Shown here piece after piece: positions 22,210 through 34,180 of a stretch of DNA of 64,000 bases. The position numbers and the translations under genes were made by a program. The DNA is taken from NCBI GenBank assembly GCA_003254905.1, contig QANU01003491.1:1-64000 (forward strand). The letters run 5' to 3'. The number at the start of each line of letters is the position of its first letter. Position 1 is the first letter of the stretch. The notes under the pieces were generated by a model that was not told the DNA's origin, did no database searches, and saw only the letters and a program-made list of their open reading frames with translations. The DNA comes from Nissolia schottii (taxonomy: Eukaryota > Streptophyta > Magnoliopsida > Fabales > Fabaceae).

Positions 22210-23790
22210 TGTTGGTCTTGGCAACCAATACCCAAGAGGGGAGATGAATTGGGTATTTGAGAAATTATTCCAATTTCAACAAATATTGCATTTTCATGCA
22301 ATTAACGTTACTATGCAGCGGAATATAACAATTAAAGATTTAATATAGGCATGCTCAGTTATGTTTGTAATAAAACAATAAGATCAACAAAGCAACTTAT
22401 AAACAATTATCAACATATGCAATTCTCAAATATGCAAGACAATAATATAAGTTTGCAATAAATAAAGAGATAGAGTTAGAGAGATTGCAAACATAGATTT
22501 ATCCTGGTTCGACCACCCTTGTGATCTACGTCCAGTCCCCAAGCGACTTGCTCAAGATTTCTCCACTATCATCAAGCTTCTAACTTAGGTGCTTGACAAA
22601 CCTTTACATCCAAGAGCACTCCTCACACTTAGGATCCCCCACCTTTGTGTAGAAGCCTCAAGAACCAAACCTTAGGGATGCCACACCCTAAGCAACTAGA
22701 GGGATACCTCACCCTCTTTACAGTGTATGAATTTGAGTAGAAAAAGAAACTCTCTCAAAGAGTGGATAATACAAATTGAAGCACAATATTTGCTTTGCAA
22801 ATATAACTCTCTTGTAGAGTAGATGATACAAGTTGAAGCTCTACTAGGAGTATTGACAATATCTCTCTTTTGCTCTTATGATGATGGAAAATATTAATCC
22901 ATTGATAGTATGAAGTATGAGGATGATAGGAATCAAAGGCTTGGCTAGAAATGAGAGTTTAATGGGTATTTATAGGGTTTCTAAGTACACTAGCCGTTTA
23001 TAGCTGTTACCCATTATTTTAATCAATTTTATCCATTGAAAAACTAGCTGTTTTTGGCTTTAGGACTCGAGTCATTCGAATGACTCATTAGAATTCATTC
23101 GAATGACTGATGTAATATAGCCGTTGGGGCCTCTGACGACTGAGTCATTCGAATGACCATTCTTGAGTCATTTGAATGACTCAACAAAAATGACTTGATC
23201 TACAAATTTGTAGATCTTTCTCTTGGCTTTATGTAGCAATTTGAACCACCTCAATTGGAGTTCTATAGCCCAAGATATCATCATTTTACTAACTACTGTG
23301 CAAGTCACTTTGCTGAGCGCGCCACTCATCCATTTTCTTATCTTTCTTGATTCCTAAGTTTGTCTAATTCATTTTACGTCCTGGAATCAATTAAGATCAT
23401 TTAAGAGCATCATTCTAAGAGTTTAGAGAGAGATATATATCAATTATCCTTTGACAAGAATACCTTAAGTCCTAAGAAACTATTTCCCTTTTTACCGTTT
23501 GCTTGGACTTGGTATTCTTCATGAATCCTATCTTCGGCGTTACCATGTTCTTCATGGAATTGACATTTCATGTTTTGCCTTTTGACTTTGGGCATCATAT
23601 GAATGTTCCTTCTTGTTCCATCTTGTTCTTGATGCCTTGGACTTTCCTATACACAAGATAATTCACTAGAAAGCATAATTAGTCCAATGTGTTCCAATAT
23701 CTTCATATGCATATATAGATTAATCAATGCATCATACATAGACAGTTAGGCAACGATCAAATTATATTAATCAAATAGTATTCTTTGCCT
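22210..23790 (-). mobile_element. Copia family C LTR, copy 1
   Basis: The 3' end is fixed by the PBS. It carries a TATAAATA box on the minus strand (22967-22974) and, just upstream of that box, four TCATTCGAATGA palindromes (23071-23180). It matches the plus-strand copy ending at 36189 over about 900 bp, including the downstream Pro/Leu-like leader. The 5' limit is approximate. Confidence 0.8.
23071..23180. repeat. Four GTCATTCGAATGAC palindromes upstream of LTR TATA
   Basis: Perfect or one-base-off copies lie at about 23071, 23095, 23142 and 23166. The order and number match the sister LTR at 35272-35379. Confidence 0.9.
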
Positions 23791-23980
23791 AGCATGCATG
23801 CATTGTAACACTATGGCATTTGATATTCATGCATGTACACATATAGACACAAATATATCCAATAGTTAATCCATCAAGCACATATAGAGAGTTATTGGAT
23901 ATGTTCTCAAAGGGATGTTTTTCATATATCATTGTATGATGTGTAAGCCATATGATTATCATCAAGTTCAATCATATAAA

Positions 23981-24064
23981 ATCAAATGTATTCTATTTAG
24001 CACACAACATCAAATGTATTCTATTTAGCATACAACATCAAATGTATTCTTTTTAGCATATGAC
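23981..24064. repeat. 28-bp tandem repeat, 3 units
   Basis: Unit start ATCAAATGTATTCTATTTAG. Three head-to-tail copies with one to four differences. Confidence 0.9.
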
Positions 24065-24299
24065 ATCCTTTTGCATTCTAATTGTCATTATCTATTTGTT
24101 ATGTTCTATTTGTCATCATCAAGATATAGAACAACTAGGGAACCTAGCTCTACAAATATAAGCATATAAAATAAGCATAGACAATTAGAACATATTGTAT
24201 TTGTCATCATCAAAACATATTGTATTAAACAATTGGAACAACTAGGGAAACCTAGTTCCACAGATATTAGTTATTTTGGTGTTCTAACTACAACTCATG

Positions 24300-25014
24300 T
24301 ATACTAAATTTACTGTTATATCTGTATAATCTATGTTACTACTGATTATTGAAAGTCTGACATAATCCTAACATGTCATAACTAAATATACGACCCTCTA
24401 CCCAAGCCTACACATGCAAGAAACATAGGGCACATACTAAATAAACAATCAATTAAACTAATTAATTAATTAATGAATTCATTAATTGAATAACTGAATA
24501 ATTAAATAAATAATAACTAAATAACTAATTAAATAATGAATAAATAAATAATAAATACATAAACTGTTGAAATAAAACATAACTGACTCAATTGACAGAT
24601 CGCTAATGCAGCACATCATCGACCCATCGAGACCTCCACTGACATGGAAGGGAAAACAACCGAGGAGCACTGCACTAGGAGCTCCAAGTGGCATAGTGTC
24701 AGCATCCAAGGTGGAGACACTACTTCCTCGTAGAATAATACTAGAGTCAAAAGTCCCAACACCGGGTGGAACCTCATGAGCTTTGAGTGGAATTAGCAAC
24801 TAAAGCTCTACCTGAGGATCTTTATTTATAGGAGGAGGAGAACTTCCTCCTCAAGTGACTTGAGCGATGGGACTTGGATTTTGAAATCGTCGTCCCGTTG
24901 CAGTGTGTATGCACCGCTACTTTTTAGTGTCGTTGTAGGGCGTTATACGCACTGCAGCGCCTTTTTGTTTTTCAATGACCTTTTCTAAGGTACTTAGGAA
25001 AATAGGTCGTCACA
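24300..25014 (-). mobile_element. Family B LTR, copy 2 (5' part)
   Basis: On the minus strand it starts TGTGACGACCTATTTTCC (25014). A TATAAATA box lies at 24823-24830, and the shared family B block (GAGACCTCCACTGACATGG) at 24630-24700. The 3' part fades into AT-rich DNA near 24300. No PBS, so it is a truncated or solo copy. Confidence 0.75.
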
Positions 25015-25019
25015 CTATT

Positions 25020-26476
25020 AGTGTATATAAGAAATGTAATCTTAGCTGAAAATAACTAAGTTAGTTTGCTACATAGCTCAACCATATAAACAGCCATGTT
25101 AGTTAGTTATAATTAGCTAACTTACCATAGTTAGCTAATCACTTACTTAGAGTTTGTTAGGGTAGAAAACTATTACATATTCTCCGTAACTTGTATCATT
25201 GAGACTCACTTGATTCAATACACCCTTTCATTCAACTGGTTTCTCTCTCCATTAGCTTCCCAATTATCAATTTGAATGACTAACAAGCCTTTTTTTTCCT
25301 TCCCAAAGAATAGGTTGGACATAAACAAAATTGGACATGAACCCAACATTTTATTTCAACCCCTCCCAAACATAATTCAGCAGGGTGCTACACACAATAA
25401 AACCCCTTCATGAGGGAATTTGTGAATGCAAAAGCACGTGATCTATTATGTATATCTTCGTGTGGATCTCCATGTGTTTGTGCATATATAGGGCACCAAA
25501 GAGGCACTTTTGTGCAAATTAAATTATCCTCTCTATCTTGGGGTTTGGATTGACATGAGAATTGAGTGAATCAGAATTCCCTGCATATCTTGGTAGAGAT
25601 TCCACTCAACTGACATGAACAAAGAGGAATCCTATGCCTCTCTCTGTTTCTATTTTGTGGTTGAAAAAATGCAATTCATTCATTCTAGTAATTAAGTGGA
25701 TAGATAAACTGTCAAAAGTCTCATTGATATGATCTTTGAATGTATAGTCCAAATAGAATTAGAAATGTGCGGTGGGCATTACCTAATGACTTTGCCTCTA
25801 AATAGTAAGTGCTTGATCCCTTCATATATAAACGTCCTCTCCCAGCCACTATGCACTGTCAATATATCTGACTTGCAGTAAAAACCCTTCAGATCCACTA
25901 ACCCAATGACTTATCTGTTGTTGCTTGTAAATATCTCGAATATGAATTATTAATTTTTTTTTGGATTAAGTTGGTTATAACTTATAATATACTAATGCCT
26001 CAATTGCAAGTGGTGCGATGCGATTTATTATTTTCTTACAAATTATTTCTAATTTCTTATTCGATACAGCTGGATGATGATGAGTAAACTACACGAACTT
26101 GAAAAATCTGAACATGCTAAGAGAAATTCTTAGATCTTGTCATAACAAGAGAAAAACATTGCTTTATATTATTATTATTTGACAAATTAATTTTGTGATA
26201 TATTATTGTCTCACATTTTTTTTAATAGAATAATTGATGTATCAAATAGTATAAAACAAAACTTTTATTTTACGATCATGTAATAAGTTCTCACTGGTTA
26301 TTCTCAGATTGAAGCACCAGACTCAGACGTCCTAGTCTGGTTTATCAAATATAAGTTATTTCTCTCAAATTAATTAATATAAGTTATCATACTTAATTAT
26401 GTATATAATGACGAATATTAACTAAAATTCTTGGGAGATTCGATGCGCTCGTGACTATAATTAATTATAGTCAAAC
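25020..26476. other. Gene-free stretch, possible decayed copia LTR at left
   Basis: 25020-25290 has the look of a copia LTR (GTGTATATAAG, TTGTATCATTGAG and CTCTCTCCATTAGC in order) but no ends could be fixed. The rest shows nothing recognisable. Confidence 0.35.
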
Positions 26477-26479
26477 TAA

Positions 26480-26924
26480 GGTTTGATTTGGTAAAAAAAA
26501 AAATTGAGAAGATATTCATGCTCTCAAAAGATATATGCCAATTTTTTTTTTGGTGTTTTGTAAATAAAAAATAACCGTGTTTTTGCTATTAGCTTTTAAA
26601 AGTTAAAGGTGCTCTTGAAAACTCTCATAAGTAGCTTTTTAAAGTTGACTTATACTTTTTAAATGTTTAAATACTAATAAATCCTTAAATTTTAATGGTC
26701 GTTATTACTCTTCTTAATGTTTATGTTTATTATAGTAATTTTAAATTATAAAAAACAAATTTAAAATATATGTACCAAACATTACTCTTATAACTTGTGC
26801 CTATTGAGAGTTATTTTTTTTATTTTTTTACCAAATAATAATGCTACAACCTTTTTATAATAGCTTTTAGAGAGTCGAAGAGCTGAATAGTTCTTAAAAA
26901 GTTATAACATTACCAAACCAAGTC
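26480..26924. mobile_element. Tourist-like (PIF/Harbinger) MITE, 445 bp
   Basis: Terminal inverted repeats GGTTTGATTTGGTAA and, from the right, GACTTGGTTTGGTAA match at 13 of 15 bases. TAA flanks both sides (26477-26479 and 26925-26927), the 3-bp duplication of PIF/Harbinger elements. The interior is AT-rich and non-coding. Confidence 0.8.
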
Positions 26925-26927
26925 TAA

Positions 26928-27755
26928 GTATTGCAACTAGATATTTTGCTATATTCCTTCAATGGTTTTGCTTGGTGAGGATAACATAGGTTAATCACCC
27001 TCAGTAAATTGTTCATAAAATTCAAACTAGTCCTAATTTAACTAATTATAAATGAACATTAATTACTTTTTGTAAACAGATAGTCAGACTATTTATTTAT
27101 TTATTTATTTTAATGTAAAATCACTTATTATTCTTTTAATGTAAATCACATAAATAACATAAATACCATTACAATCTCGTAGGTTGTCATGTTATCCTCC
27201 AAACATAAATAACATAGTCAAAATAGAACAAAGAAAGTTCTATCACAACTAGCCGAAGTGACACATACGAGGCTCAAGGAATAGTGGAAAGGGAGGGCAC
27301 CCCTTGCACACGCCACCTACAGTTGGGAAATTTTGGGCTCTGTGGTTTGGGGGAGGGAGAGACGGGGCATCCCCTTTTTAGATAGGCAAGGACCAAGGGT
27401 CCAAAATGGGGGGACTTCACCTGATGAGGTTGCAAACAAGGAAAGAACTATGAAATAATGGGAAAGGAGACAACTTTCCATCATCTATTTAAGGAAACAA
27501 AGAGTTGGCCCTAATATATAATTGCACTACTAGTCAAAATGCACTACCCAAGGACATGACAACCTTAGACCAGGAGTGCACAAACTGGCTGGGGGGAAAC
27601 TCAAGGCTCTACCAAGTCCTTCTATAAAAGAGAGTGACAAGCAACATGAATAAGGCAAAAAAAAAAAAAAATGAGCGTCTTAGCACGTAAACCAAGCAGG
27701 GAACTAGAGAATAAAGAAGAACAACCCAAAAAGAAATGAGACACCAAGACAAGTA
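26928..27755. other. Spacer and probable gypsy gag leader
   Basis: AT-rich to about 27240, then higher-GC sequence running into the gag fragment. It is probably that element's untranslated leader. No LTR or PBS recognised. Confidence 0.4.
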
Positions 27756-28194
27756 GTGATCCCCACTACCATCCTTAAGTCTCTTTTAAACTCACAAAAG
27801 GAGTTCGTGAAGTTCATAGAGGAAGCACGTAAAGCTAAGAAGACAGGTGAAGTCGAAGGAGTGGTAGGCTCTAAAGAAAAAGGGCTTGCTCACAAAGAAA
27901 AATGGCTGATAGAGGCAAACCTTGAAAAAATGCTGAAAAATAGAAAGGAGTGTCAACTAGACTCCCTCGAAATCAAATCTCTGCTTGTGCTTGTTGTTTC
28001 CAAAACCATATCCCCTAGGTACCAAGAGGAGCATTTCCGAAAGTTCGTCAGAATCGAAAATGCAAGGGAGCACCTCATGTCATTTGTAGAAGACTTGGGG
28101 ATCTATGGGAATGATAAAAACTTAAGGCTAAGGGAGTTCTTGATGTCCCTAGTGGGGCATGCCTTCACTTGGTACTCCAAGCTTCCCCCAAACT
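27756..28194 (+). pseudogene. Ty3/gypsy gag fragment (fossil)
   Basis: The frame is basic and coiled at first, then holds a Retrotrans_gag-type core: FRKFVRIENAREHLMSFVED, LRLREFLMSL and the signature AFTWYSKLPPN just before the end. This type of gag occurs in Tat/Ogre-like gypsy elements. The frame ends because an A-type LTR starts at 28195 inside it. The remainder of the element was not found to the right. Confidence 0.85.
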
Positions 28195-28596
28195 TGTAAC
28201 ACCCTAGATAGCTATTTATGCAATAGGGGCTAATTACACAATAGTCGATACGTCAATTAAACATAACTTAAGAAGTGTTTGATATCTACTAGTCTAACTA
28301 TTCGCCACATGTACTAGTACATTTTGTTGATCCTTCACAAAAACCTAGAATGACAAGCAAGTGGGGATGAGAATTTGCTTTCTCAGTGGAAAACCATACA
28401 GAAACATTAATTTAAGTCTTGCTTATTATTTCGCCGCTTAGGAGATCTCTAAGTGACATGCATAACATAACAATTTCATTATTCGTTAATATTATAAGCT
28501 AGTTCCAAACAACTTTATCCTACTTTACTATGTAAGGGAGAATGACAACTCAAAACAACTAAGCACATAAGCGCGTAAGCTTGACTACCTATATTT

Positions 28597-28758
28597 CTTG
28601 TAGAAGAAACCTCTTCTGTACACGTACAAAAAGCTTTCTATCGAGGTACAACCTTCTTAATTGGTATTAAGCTCAAACCAATGGAAGTAATACACAACAC
28701 ATATAGTGTAAAAGACCAACTAAGCTTAATTGGTAAGGGGTGGTGTGTGTGTGTCTAT

Positions 28759-28795
<37 letters not shown>

Positions 28796-28964
28796 GGGTT
28801 TAGGGTTTAGGGTTTAGTGTCTATATATTCTAAAGAAACCCCTTCTATACCCGTACAGAAAGCTCTCTTTTGGGGTACAAACTTCTTTAAAGGTATTGGG
28901 CTCAAACCTGTGGATGTGACCCACAATACATATAGTGTAAAAGACCAACTAAGCTTAGCGGGCG
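28597..28964. repeat. Direct duplication (~140 bp units) around microsatellite and telomere-type run
   Basis: 28597-28740 and 28830-28964 share CTTCTRTAC-CGTACA, GGTACAA-CTTCTT and ATATAGTGTAAAAGACCAAC in order. Between them lie (GT)n, (AT)n and a TTTAGGG run. Confidence 0.85.
28794..28817 (+). repeat. Interstitial telomere-type repeat (TTTAGGG)3
   Basis: Three perfect head-to-tail copies of the plant telomere unit follow directly on an AT microsatellite (28755-28793). Confidence 0.9.
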
Positions 28965-29029
28965 AGGTGCCTAACTTAATGAAGCCAGACCAAGGGGAGT
29001 CTAAACATCTCTAAGCTTAGAGATAGCCT

Positions 29030-29300
29030 TATACTAACCTGTTATCTTAACTAGGTTTAACTAAAATGGAGGAAACCTCAACTCTGCTTGTCTTAACTAG
29101 CATTAACCTGATATCTTAACCAGGTTTAACTGAAATAAAGGAAACCTCAACTCTGCTTGATCTTTTGTTTCTCGATTAACTGTCCTTGTTATCTTAACTA
29201 AGGTTTAATTAGAATAAAGGTCACACCAACTCTGCTTGGTTGATATTTCCTGATTAAATGGCCTTGTTATCTTTACTAAGGTTTAACTTGACTCAACTCG
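29030..29300. repeat. ~80-bp degenerate tandem repeat, 3-4 units
   Basis: Each unit has TTATCTTAACTARGTTTAA, then AAAGGAAACCTC (or AAAGGTCACACC) and AACTCTGCTTG. Confidence 0.8.
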
Positions 29301-30012
29301 ACCGATAATCCCCTAAGAGTCTTATACTTAAGAATTATGATAAATGATAACTTGATAAGCATAAAACATCACACTTCTTGGGTAAAATGCCACATAAATA
29401 GAAAGGGTACTCCCAAATCTCAATATAAGGGTTTGGAAAAGTTTCACAAACAAGAATTTGCTACATTTCTACTACTCTTCCATATAATTTGATTTTTCAA
29501 GTCAAAAAGAGGTTTTCAAGCAGACGGTTCAGAATAATAGATCAACACATACTCGAGTGATTAATAACAATAAAATCAGAATAGACTGAACATTTAACAC
29601 TACTATCATGTGGATGGGCAGCAATTGAAACATTAAATTGATTAATTCCATCTTCATCAAACAAACAAATACAATTCAATTTTTGTACAAGTAAAACATG
29701 AAGGTAAGCTAGTGCTCACCAATTATAACCCAAAGAAAATTCAGCAAAACTCTCTCGTTATATTATAACTAGCAAGGTAATTAAGTACATACACAATCAA
29801 GTTTCACTACAATGTATAATTTGATTTCCATCATATATACAAATAAAGCCAAGTTATCCCCTCATATTCACAACTTTCTAAAATTATTTCCAACTCTCCA
29901 AAATATCAATTTAGCTCTTTTCACTCGTAAGACTCATAGAAAAATCCCAAAATTGTGAAACTTAGTACCCCCACTCAATTTTTTTGCATAGATTTCGAAA
30001 ATGGGGTTAGAT

Positions 30013-31019
30013 GGTTATCAAAATCGCGTGTTAACTCGTAAACTCATACGAGTTTACGTTCCTAGGTATTAAAATCGAGCTAACTCACATGTAAACTCGT
30101 TTTTGGGTAAACTCGGGTAAACTCGCATAAAATCGCGAGTTTACTACCGAGTTCACGATTTTACCAAATTGTGGAGTTTCTTTCTTTTTTTTCGGTTAAG
30201 GACAAAGCAAGAAAAACAACGTCGTCGTTTTGCACGTCTCTGAGTTTTTAGATTTAGGTTGTTTGGTATTTCAGAGTTGCCATTCACAGTTGCGCCTGCA
30301 ATCGTGCTCCGTCGTGTCATCGTGCTTTGTCTCTAATCCATTGTATGTATTCCATCCTTTGCTTAGAGATTTTTCCTACCAGGGTGTGTGGCATCTGCAT
30401 TGCTATATGTGCTTTAGTGTTTTGGATTGGAGACATCATTGTCACATACTCACTTCTTGTGATGCTCAATACTATGGGACTCGCTATTATCTTTGGTGTT
30501 TATGTTGTTGTGTGTGCCATCTCTTGGATATTTGTGCTCTTGAAGGTTCTAGAAACAAAGGCATGCCCCTCGAAGTCATCACCAAGCTTGAGTGAGTGAC
30601 ATTGTTCTAGAAACAAATGTTGTCGGCTCGAAGCAGGCTACTTCTGTTAAGAATAAGTGACATTGTTCTTTATATACATTTGCTACGTTGGTTGCTCAAC
30701 ACATCGCCTCTCTCTTGTGTTAATATATTTTGCTTGTCATTAAGTTTATGTGGAGGAGGATATGTTCTGGTTCAAACATATGTATTATATATTATGTATG
30801 AATTGAACTTAAAACTCATATATTTCATCTTTATTTGTGCTTTGTTATGGATTTCAAAGTATTTATGAATTTCAAGTTTTATTAAATATATTTTTGCAGC
30901 ATAATAGTTTTTTAAAATATTTTTGAATATTTTTTTAATAATAGGTAAACTCGTACGAGTTTATGATCCGAGTTTACGGAGGATCCACGAGTTTACTTAA
31001 ACTCTCGAGTTTGATAACC
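30013..31019. mobile_element. Non-autonomous hAT-like transposon (~1.0 kb)
   Basis: Ends GGTTATCAAAATCGCG and, inverted, GGTTATCAAACTCGAG. Both ends carry several AAACTCG/CGAGTTT subterminal repeats (30040-30150 and 30945-31010). Flanks GGGTTAGA and GGGTAGCT are similar but not an exact 8-bp duplication. AACGTCGTCGTTTTGC near 30217 is a common hAT interior motif. Overlapping frames at 30230-30599 have no family match. Confidence 0.6.
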
Positions 31020-31393
31020 TGGGTAGCTTTTCAAAATAGAATCCCCTTCTTATCTTGGCCGAATTTCATACCGCATAAATTGAAATTTTTTAAACTCTTT
31101 GTTCAAGGTTTTAACTTGATTTTTCCTTAAGCCAATTTTCACAAACCACAATAAATCAAACCAACAACAATTCCATAATATCAATCAAGAACATATGTGT
31201 GTGTGTAAAGAAAAAAAAACCCGTTTTTACCAACCACATTAAATCAAACCAACCACAATTCCAGAATATCAATCAATAACACACACACACACACACATAT
31301 ATATAAATATATCAAGAACAATTATTTTAACAAAAATTCAATTGAATCAGACATAGAAATTTCAAGCCTTATCTTTGTAGGCTTTTGCCTAGT

Positions 31394-32992
31394 TGACGCT
31401 CACCAAAACGTCGTTAGATTTTAGTGTGCGATCAAATAATAATTTATAAACCAAGTAAACCCCAAAAACGTAGTAAAGGGGGTTAACCTAGGTCGTTTCC
31501 CAAAGAAGCAATTTAGAACCAATTAATAGTTAAGTAAATCGGGGGGTTTTGTTTGATGAATTTAAAAGAGATTAAAACGAGAGTAAAACACAATGATAAA
31601 AGCAATATCCTGCATACGGCATTACTAGATCAAGGATTAATTCTCATCGGTTCCTAATTAATTATTCATGAAGGGAGATGTTGTTTATTAGTTGAAATCT
31701 CTAACTAATATGTAATTCACTTAAGAAACTACGATCGTCAATCCCTTAAGCATTTGTTAATACAGGCATTAAAACCAAGATCTCAGCATTAAGACCCATA
31801 TTAATTAAGCACCACTTGCACAACCTAATCAAATCTGATTAGTTCTCCAAAAGTTCCTTAATCATAGTTTAATAAATCATACAATCGTCAAGATTCATTA
31901 ACTTAGATTTAACCTTAACTAATAACATGCAATCGCTATATTATTAATTAAGGGTGGAACGATTCATGCATAATCATTAAGCGCAAGACCTCAAATTAAT
32001 CTTTAACCTAGCGTTACCGCATGCAAGATATTAAGAAACTACTCCTCCATGATTGAAGGATTAAAGCTCATAACAAGTAAAGAAAAGGAAAGAATAAATA
32101 AAGGAAAGGAAAGAGTAAATGAAGAGAATGAAAAAGTAAATGACAATGGAAGATTAGAACAATAGAACCTGGATTAAATTCGGCAGAGCTTCGCTTACAA
32201 TTCTTGAAAGGAAAAGACTTCTAACAGGGCACTTACTAACATAAACCTAAAGTGCTTCAAAATGGAAATGTAAAAAGTGTAGAAATATGGAAGGAAATGG
32301 TGAAGTTCTCGGCCTAAGAGAACTTAGGGGGAGGGTGGAAGAGGATATATGCAAAATGAATGCCTTGGCCTCCTATTTATAGGCCAAGGTTCGACAGGAT
32401 CACTCAGCAGTTTAGCACCGTCGCTGACCGATTTAAGCACTTCCGCTGAGCGATTAGGCGGTGGCGCTGAGCGGCTGAGTCAATGTCGGCGGCTTTTGCA
32501 GCTTTTGCAGGGCGGCGCTGGAATCTGAGCTGGCTCCAGGCTGGCGCATTAAATGCGTCGGTACAAGTTGGTACTTTCACTGAGCGATAAGAGGTTCACC
32601 GCTGAGCGCTAAGGTCAGTATCGTTGAGCGGTAGATTTTTATGCGCTGAGCACTGGTTGCTGTTTTCGCTGAGTGCTCCTTGTTTATCCGCTGAGCGGTG
32701 TTGCTTAAATTCGCCATCTTGCTTCTTTTCCTTTGTTGTCCTTGGTCACCTCTTCTCTTTACATCTTCAATAATCTTCTTGAATTTTCATTTCCTGAAAT
32801 CCAAAATAGAAAACTCCAAAAGAAATATCAAATTCTAAAAGTAAAATAATGCCTAATCTTACCATTTTTCTTAATTTCTCTCAAAAGAGGACAATGTGTA
32901 AAACCATATTGATTAAGTGTTAAACCCACACATTTTAGTATGCATTTGTTCACTTATAGAGTAATAACTTAGGGTACAAAATCTACTTATCA
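31394..32992 (-). mobile_element. Solo LTR, family D (1599 bp)
   Basis: On the minus strand it starts TGATAAGTAG and ends GAGCGTCA. Exact CTAGT duplications flank it (31389-31393, 32993-32997). A TATAAATA box lies at 32374-32381, with about ten CGCTGAGCG-type motifs just upstream (32400-32700). It is a relative of the LTR at 56766-58384. The AATCCCTG-type 3' region of that relative suggests a non-chromovirus gypsy (Tat/Athila) lineage, by inference. Confidence 0.9.
32400..32700. repeat. CGCTGAGCG motif cluster in LTR D
   Basis: About ten copies of CGCTGAGCG or one-base variants in 300 bp, upstream of the TATA box on the minus strand. Confidence 0.9.
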
Positions 32993-33439
32993 CTAGTTCA
33001 GAGCCAAGAAACCCACCTAACATAAAATTGATAACTCTGTTTGGAAGGAGGTCTTGGCTGAGATGTGATTGATGATGATGGAGACAATTTTGGTGGTGGT
33101 GTCGTGATGAATATTATTTGCTTGGTGAAGATTTTGGCATGATGGGAAACAAATAGAATGAGAGGAAAGTGAGAAAGAATTCTCAAGTCTTGACTTAGGA
33201 TACTCAGAGAAATTTTTGTAATCACTGAATTGAATAATGACAAGGCTTTGTGATATGTAGATAATGTTGGTGGCTTCAGTAAGAGGATAGTGAGACAATG
33301 ATTATGAGAAGGAGGTGATGGAGAGAAATTTATTCTCTTAATAATTCTTTCTAATCGATTTTCAAAGGATTGGAAAATTCTCCAATAAGTTTTAACTAAA
33401 ACGAAAGAATGAAATTGAAAGGTAATAAACGATGGTCTT

Positions 33440-34180
33440 GTGCTTGCATGGGCAAATGGCCATGTAGGTTTGGGGGGCTGGTTTTGTGACATGTGGCACT
33501 GCTTAGCATGCCATGTGTCACATGATGGAGGGGTGGCAGGGCGTGATGTGTCGTGCGTAGGTTTGACGTGTGATTTGGGGTGCTTCAGAAGACTAAAGCG
33601 CGACCATTTTAATAGTCTAAGAGTAAATTAAATTAGATGAAGGTAAAATTGAGTCAAATACTATAAAAGTGAGTCTCAAGGTAATTTTAATATTTAATTA
33701 AATCTAGACTGAGAGACATTCAATTTCAGGCTCGTAGGACCACGTAAAAAGCCTAAACCATTACTCATGTTCTCGTAACGTTAGAATTTTTCTGTGACAG
33801 CTTCGAATTAAGACAAAGATATTTAATGTAATTAATGCGGCATGAAAACTCATACTAAGACACCCATCGAGGCTATAGGAACAAGTTTATGCTTATCGGG
33901 GTTATTGGTTGACAAATGGGGCCCACCAGTAGCTTATTTGATAACAGGAGACTCTAGAAAGGGTATTGTGCATGGTAGGGACACTTGTCACGCAAGGAGA
34001 GTGTTTTGAGACAATTGTCTCATGGAGGAGAGGTGGTTGTAACATGTAGCACCCATGCATGGTGTCATGTGTTGTGACTTGTTGTGTGTTGGTCTGACGT
34101 GCAATTCAAGGTGCGTCGAGAAACTGAAACACAACCATTTTTCTTGTACAAGGTTAGTATGGATTTCAAATAAAAGAATA
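33440..34180. repeat. Diverged direct duplication
   Basis: 33480-33610 and 34035-34140 share in order CATGTGTYRTGA, a GTSTGACGTG core, GGTGC and CGACCATTTT/CAACCATTTT. It is an old internal duplication of LTR-like DNA about 540 bp apart. Confidence 0.6.

Larger units (their letters stand above)
21161..23790 (-). mobile_element. Ty1/copia family C, 5' part (LTR, PBS, gag)
   Basis: Minus-strand copia element: an LTR from 22210 to about 23790, a PBS at 22196-22207, then gag running left to 21175, where it meets the broken family B LTR. pol is absent. The long LTR (about 1.5 kb) with many short boxes suggests a SIRE/Maximus-like lineage, by inference. Gag is broken at least twice. Confidence 0.8.
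28195..33800 (-). mobile_element. Family A-like gypsy LTR, minus strand, with nested insertions
   Basis: The left edge TGTAACACCCTAG, read on the minus strand, is the LTR 3' end CTAGGGTGTTACA seen in family A. The block CAAGTGGGGATGAGAA (28360-28377) matches the conserved CCCCCACTYGCTT block of other A LTRs in inverse. Host sequence is interrupted by a hAT (30013-31019) and a solo LTR D (31394-32992). The right end was not found; 33800 is a guess, since TGTCACAG occurs there on the minus strand. Old and rearranged. Confidence 0.6.

Noticed and set aside
22500-22560. tRNA-like GGTTCGACC box
   Set aside because: No cloverleaf could be drawn; it is the conserved leader of copia LTR C.
23990-24064. 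CRISPR-like repeat
   Set aside because: Repeats abut with no spacers; a simple 28-bp tandem repeat in a plant genome.
28817-29014. 65-codon plus-strand frame after the telomere-type run
   Set aside because: Covers one copy of a non-coding LTR duplication; the other copy does not preserve the frame.
30230-30599. Two overlapping plus-strand frames of 121 and 90 codons
   Set aside because: Lie inside a non-autonomous hAT and match no family by eye; kept only as possible captured DNA in the findings.
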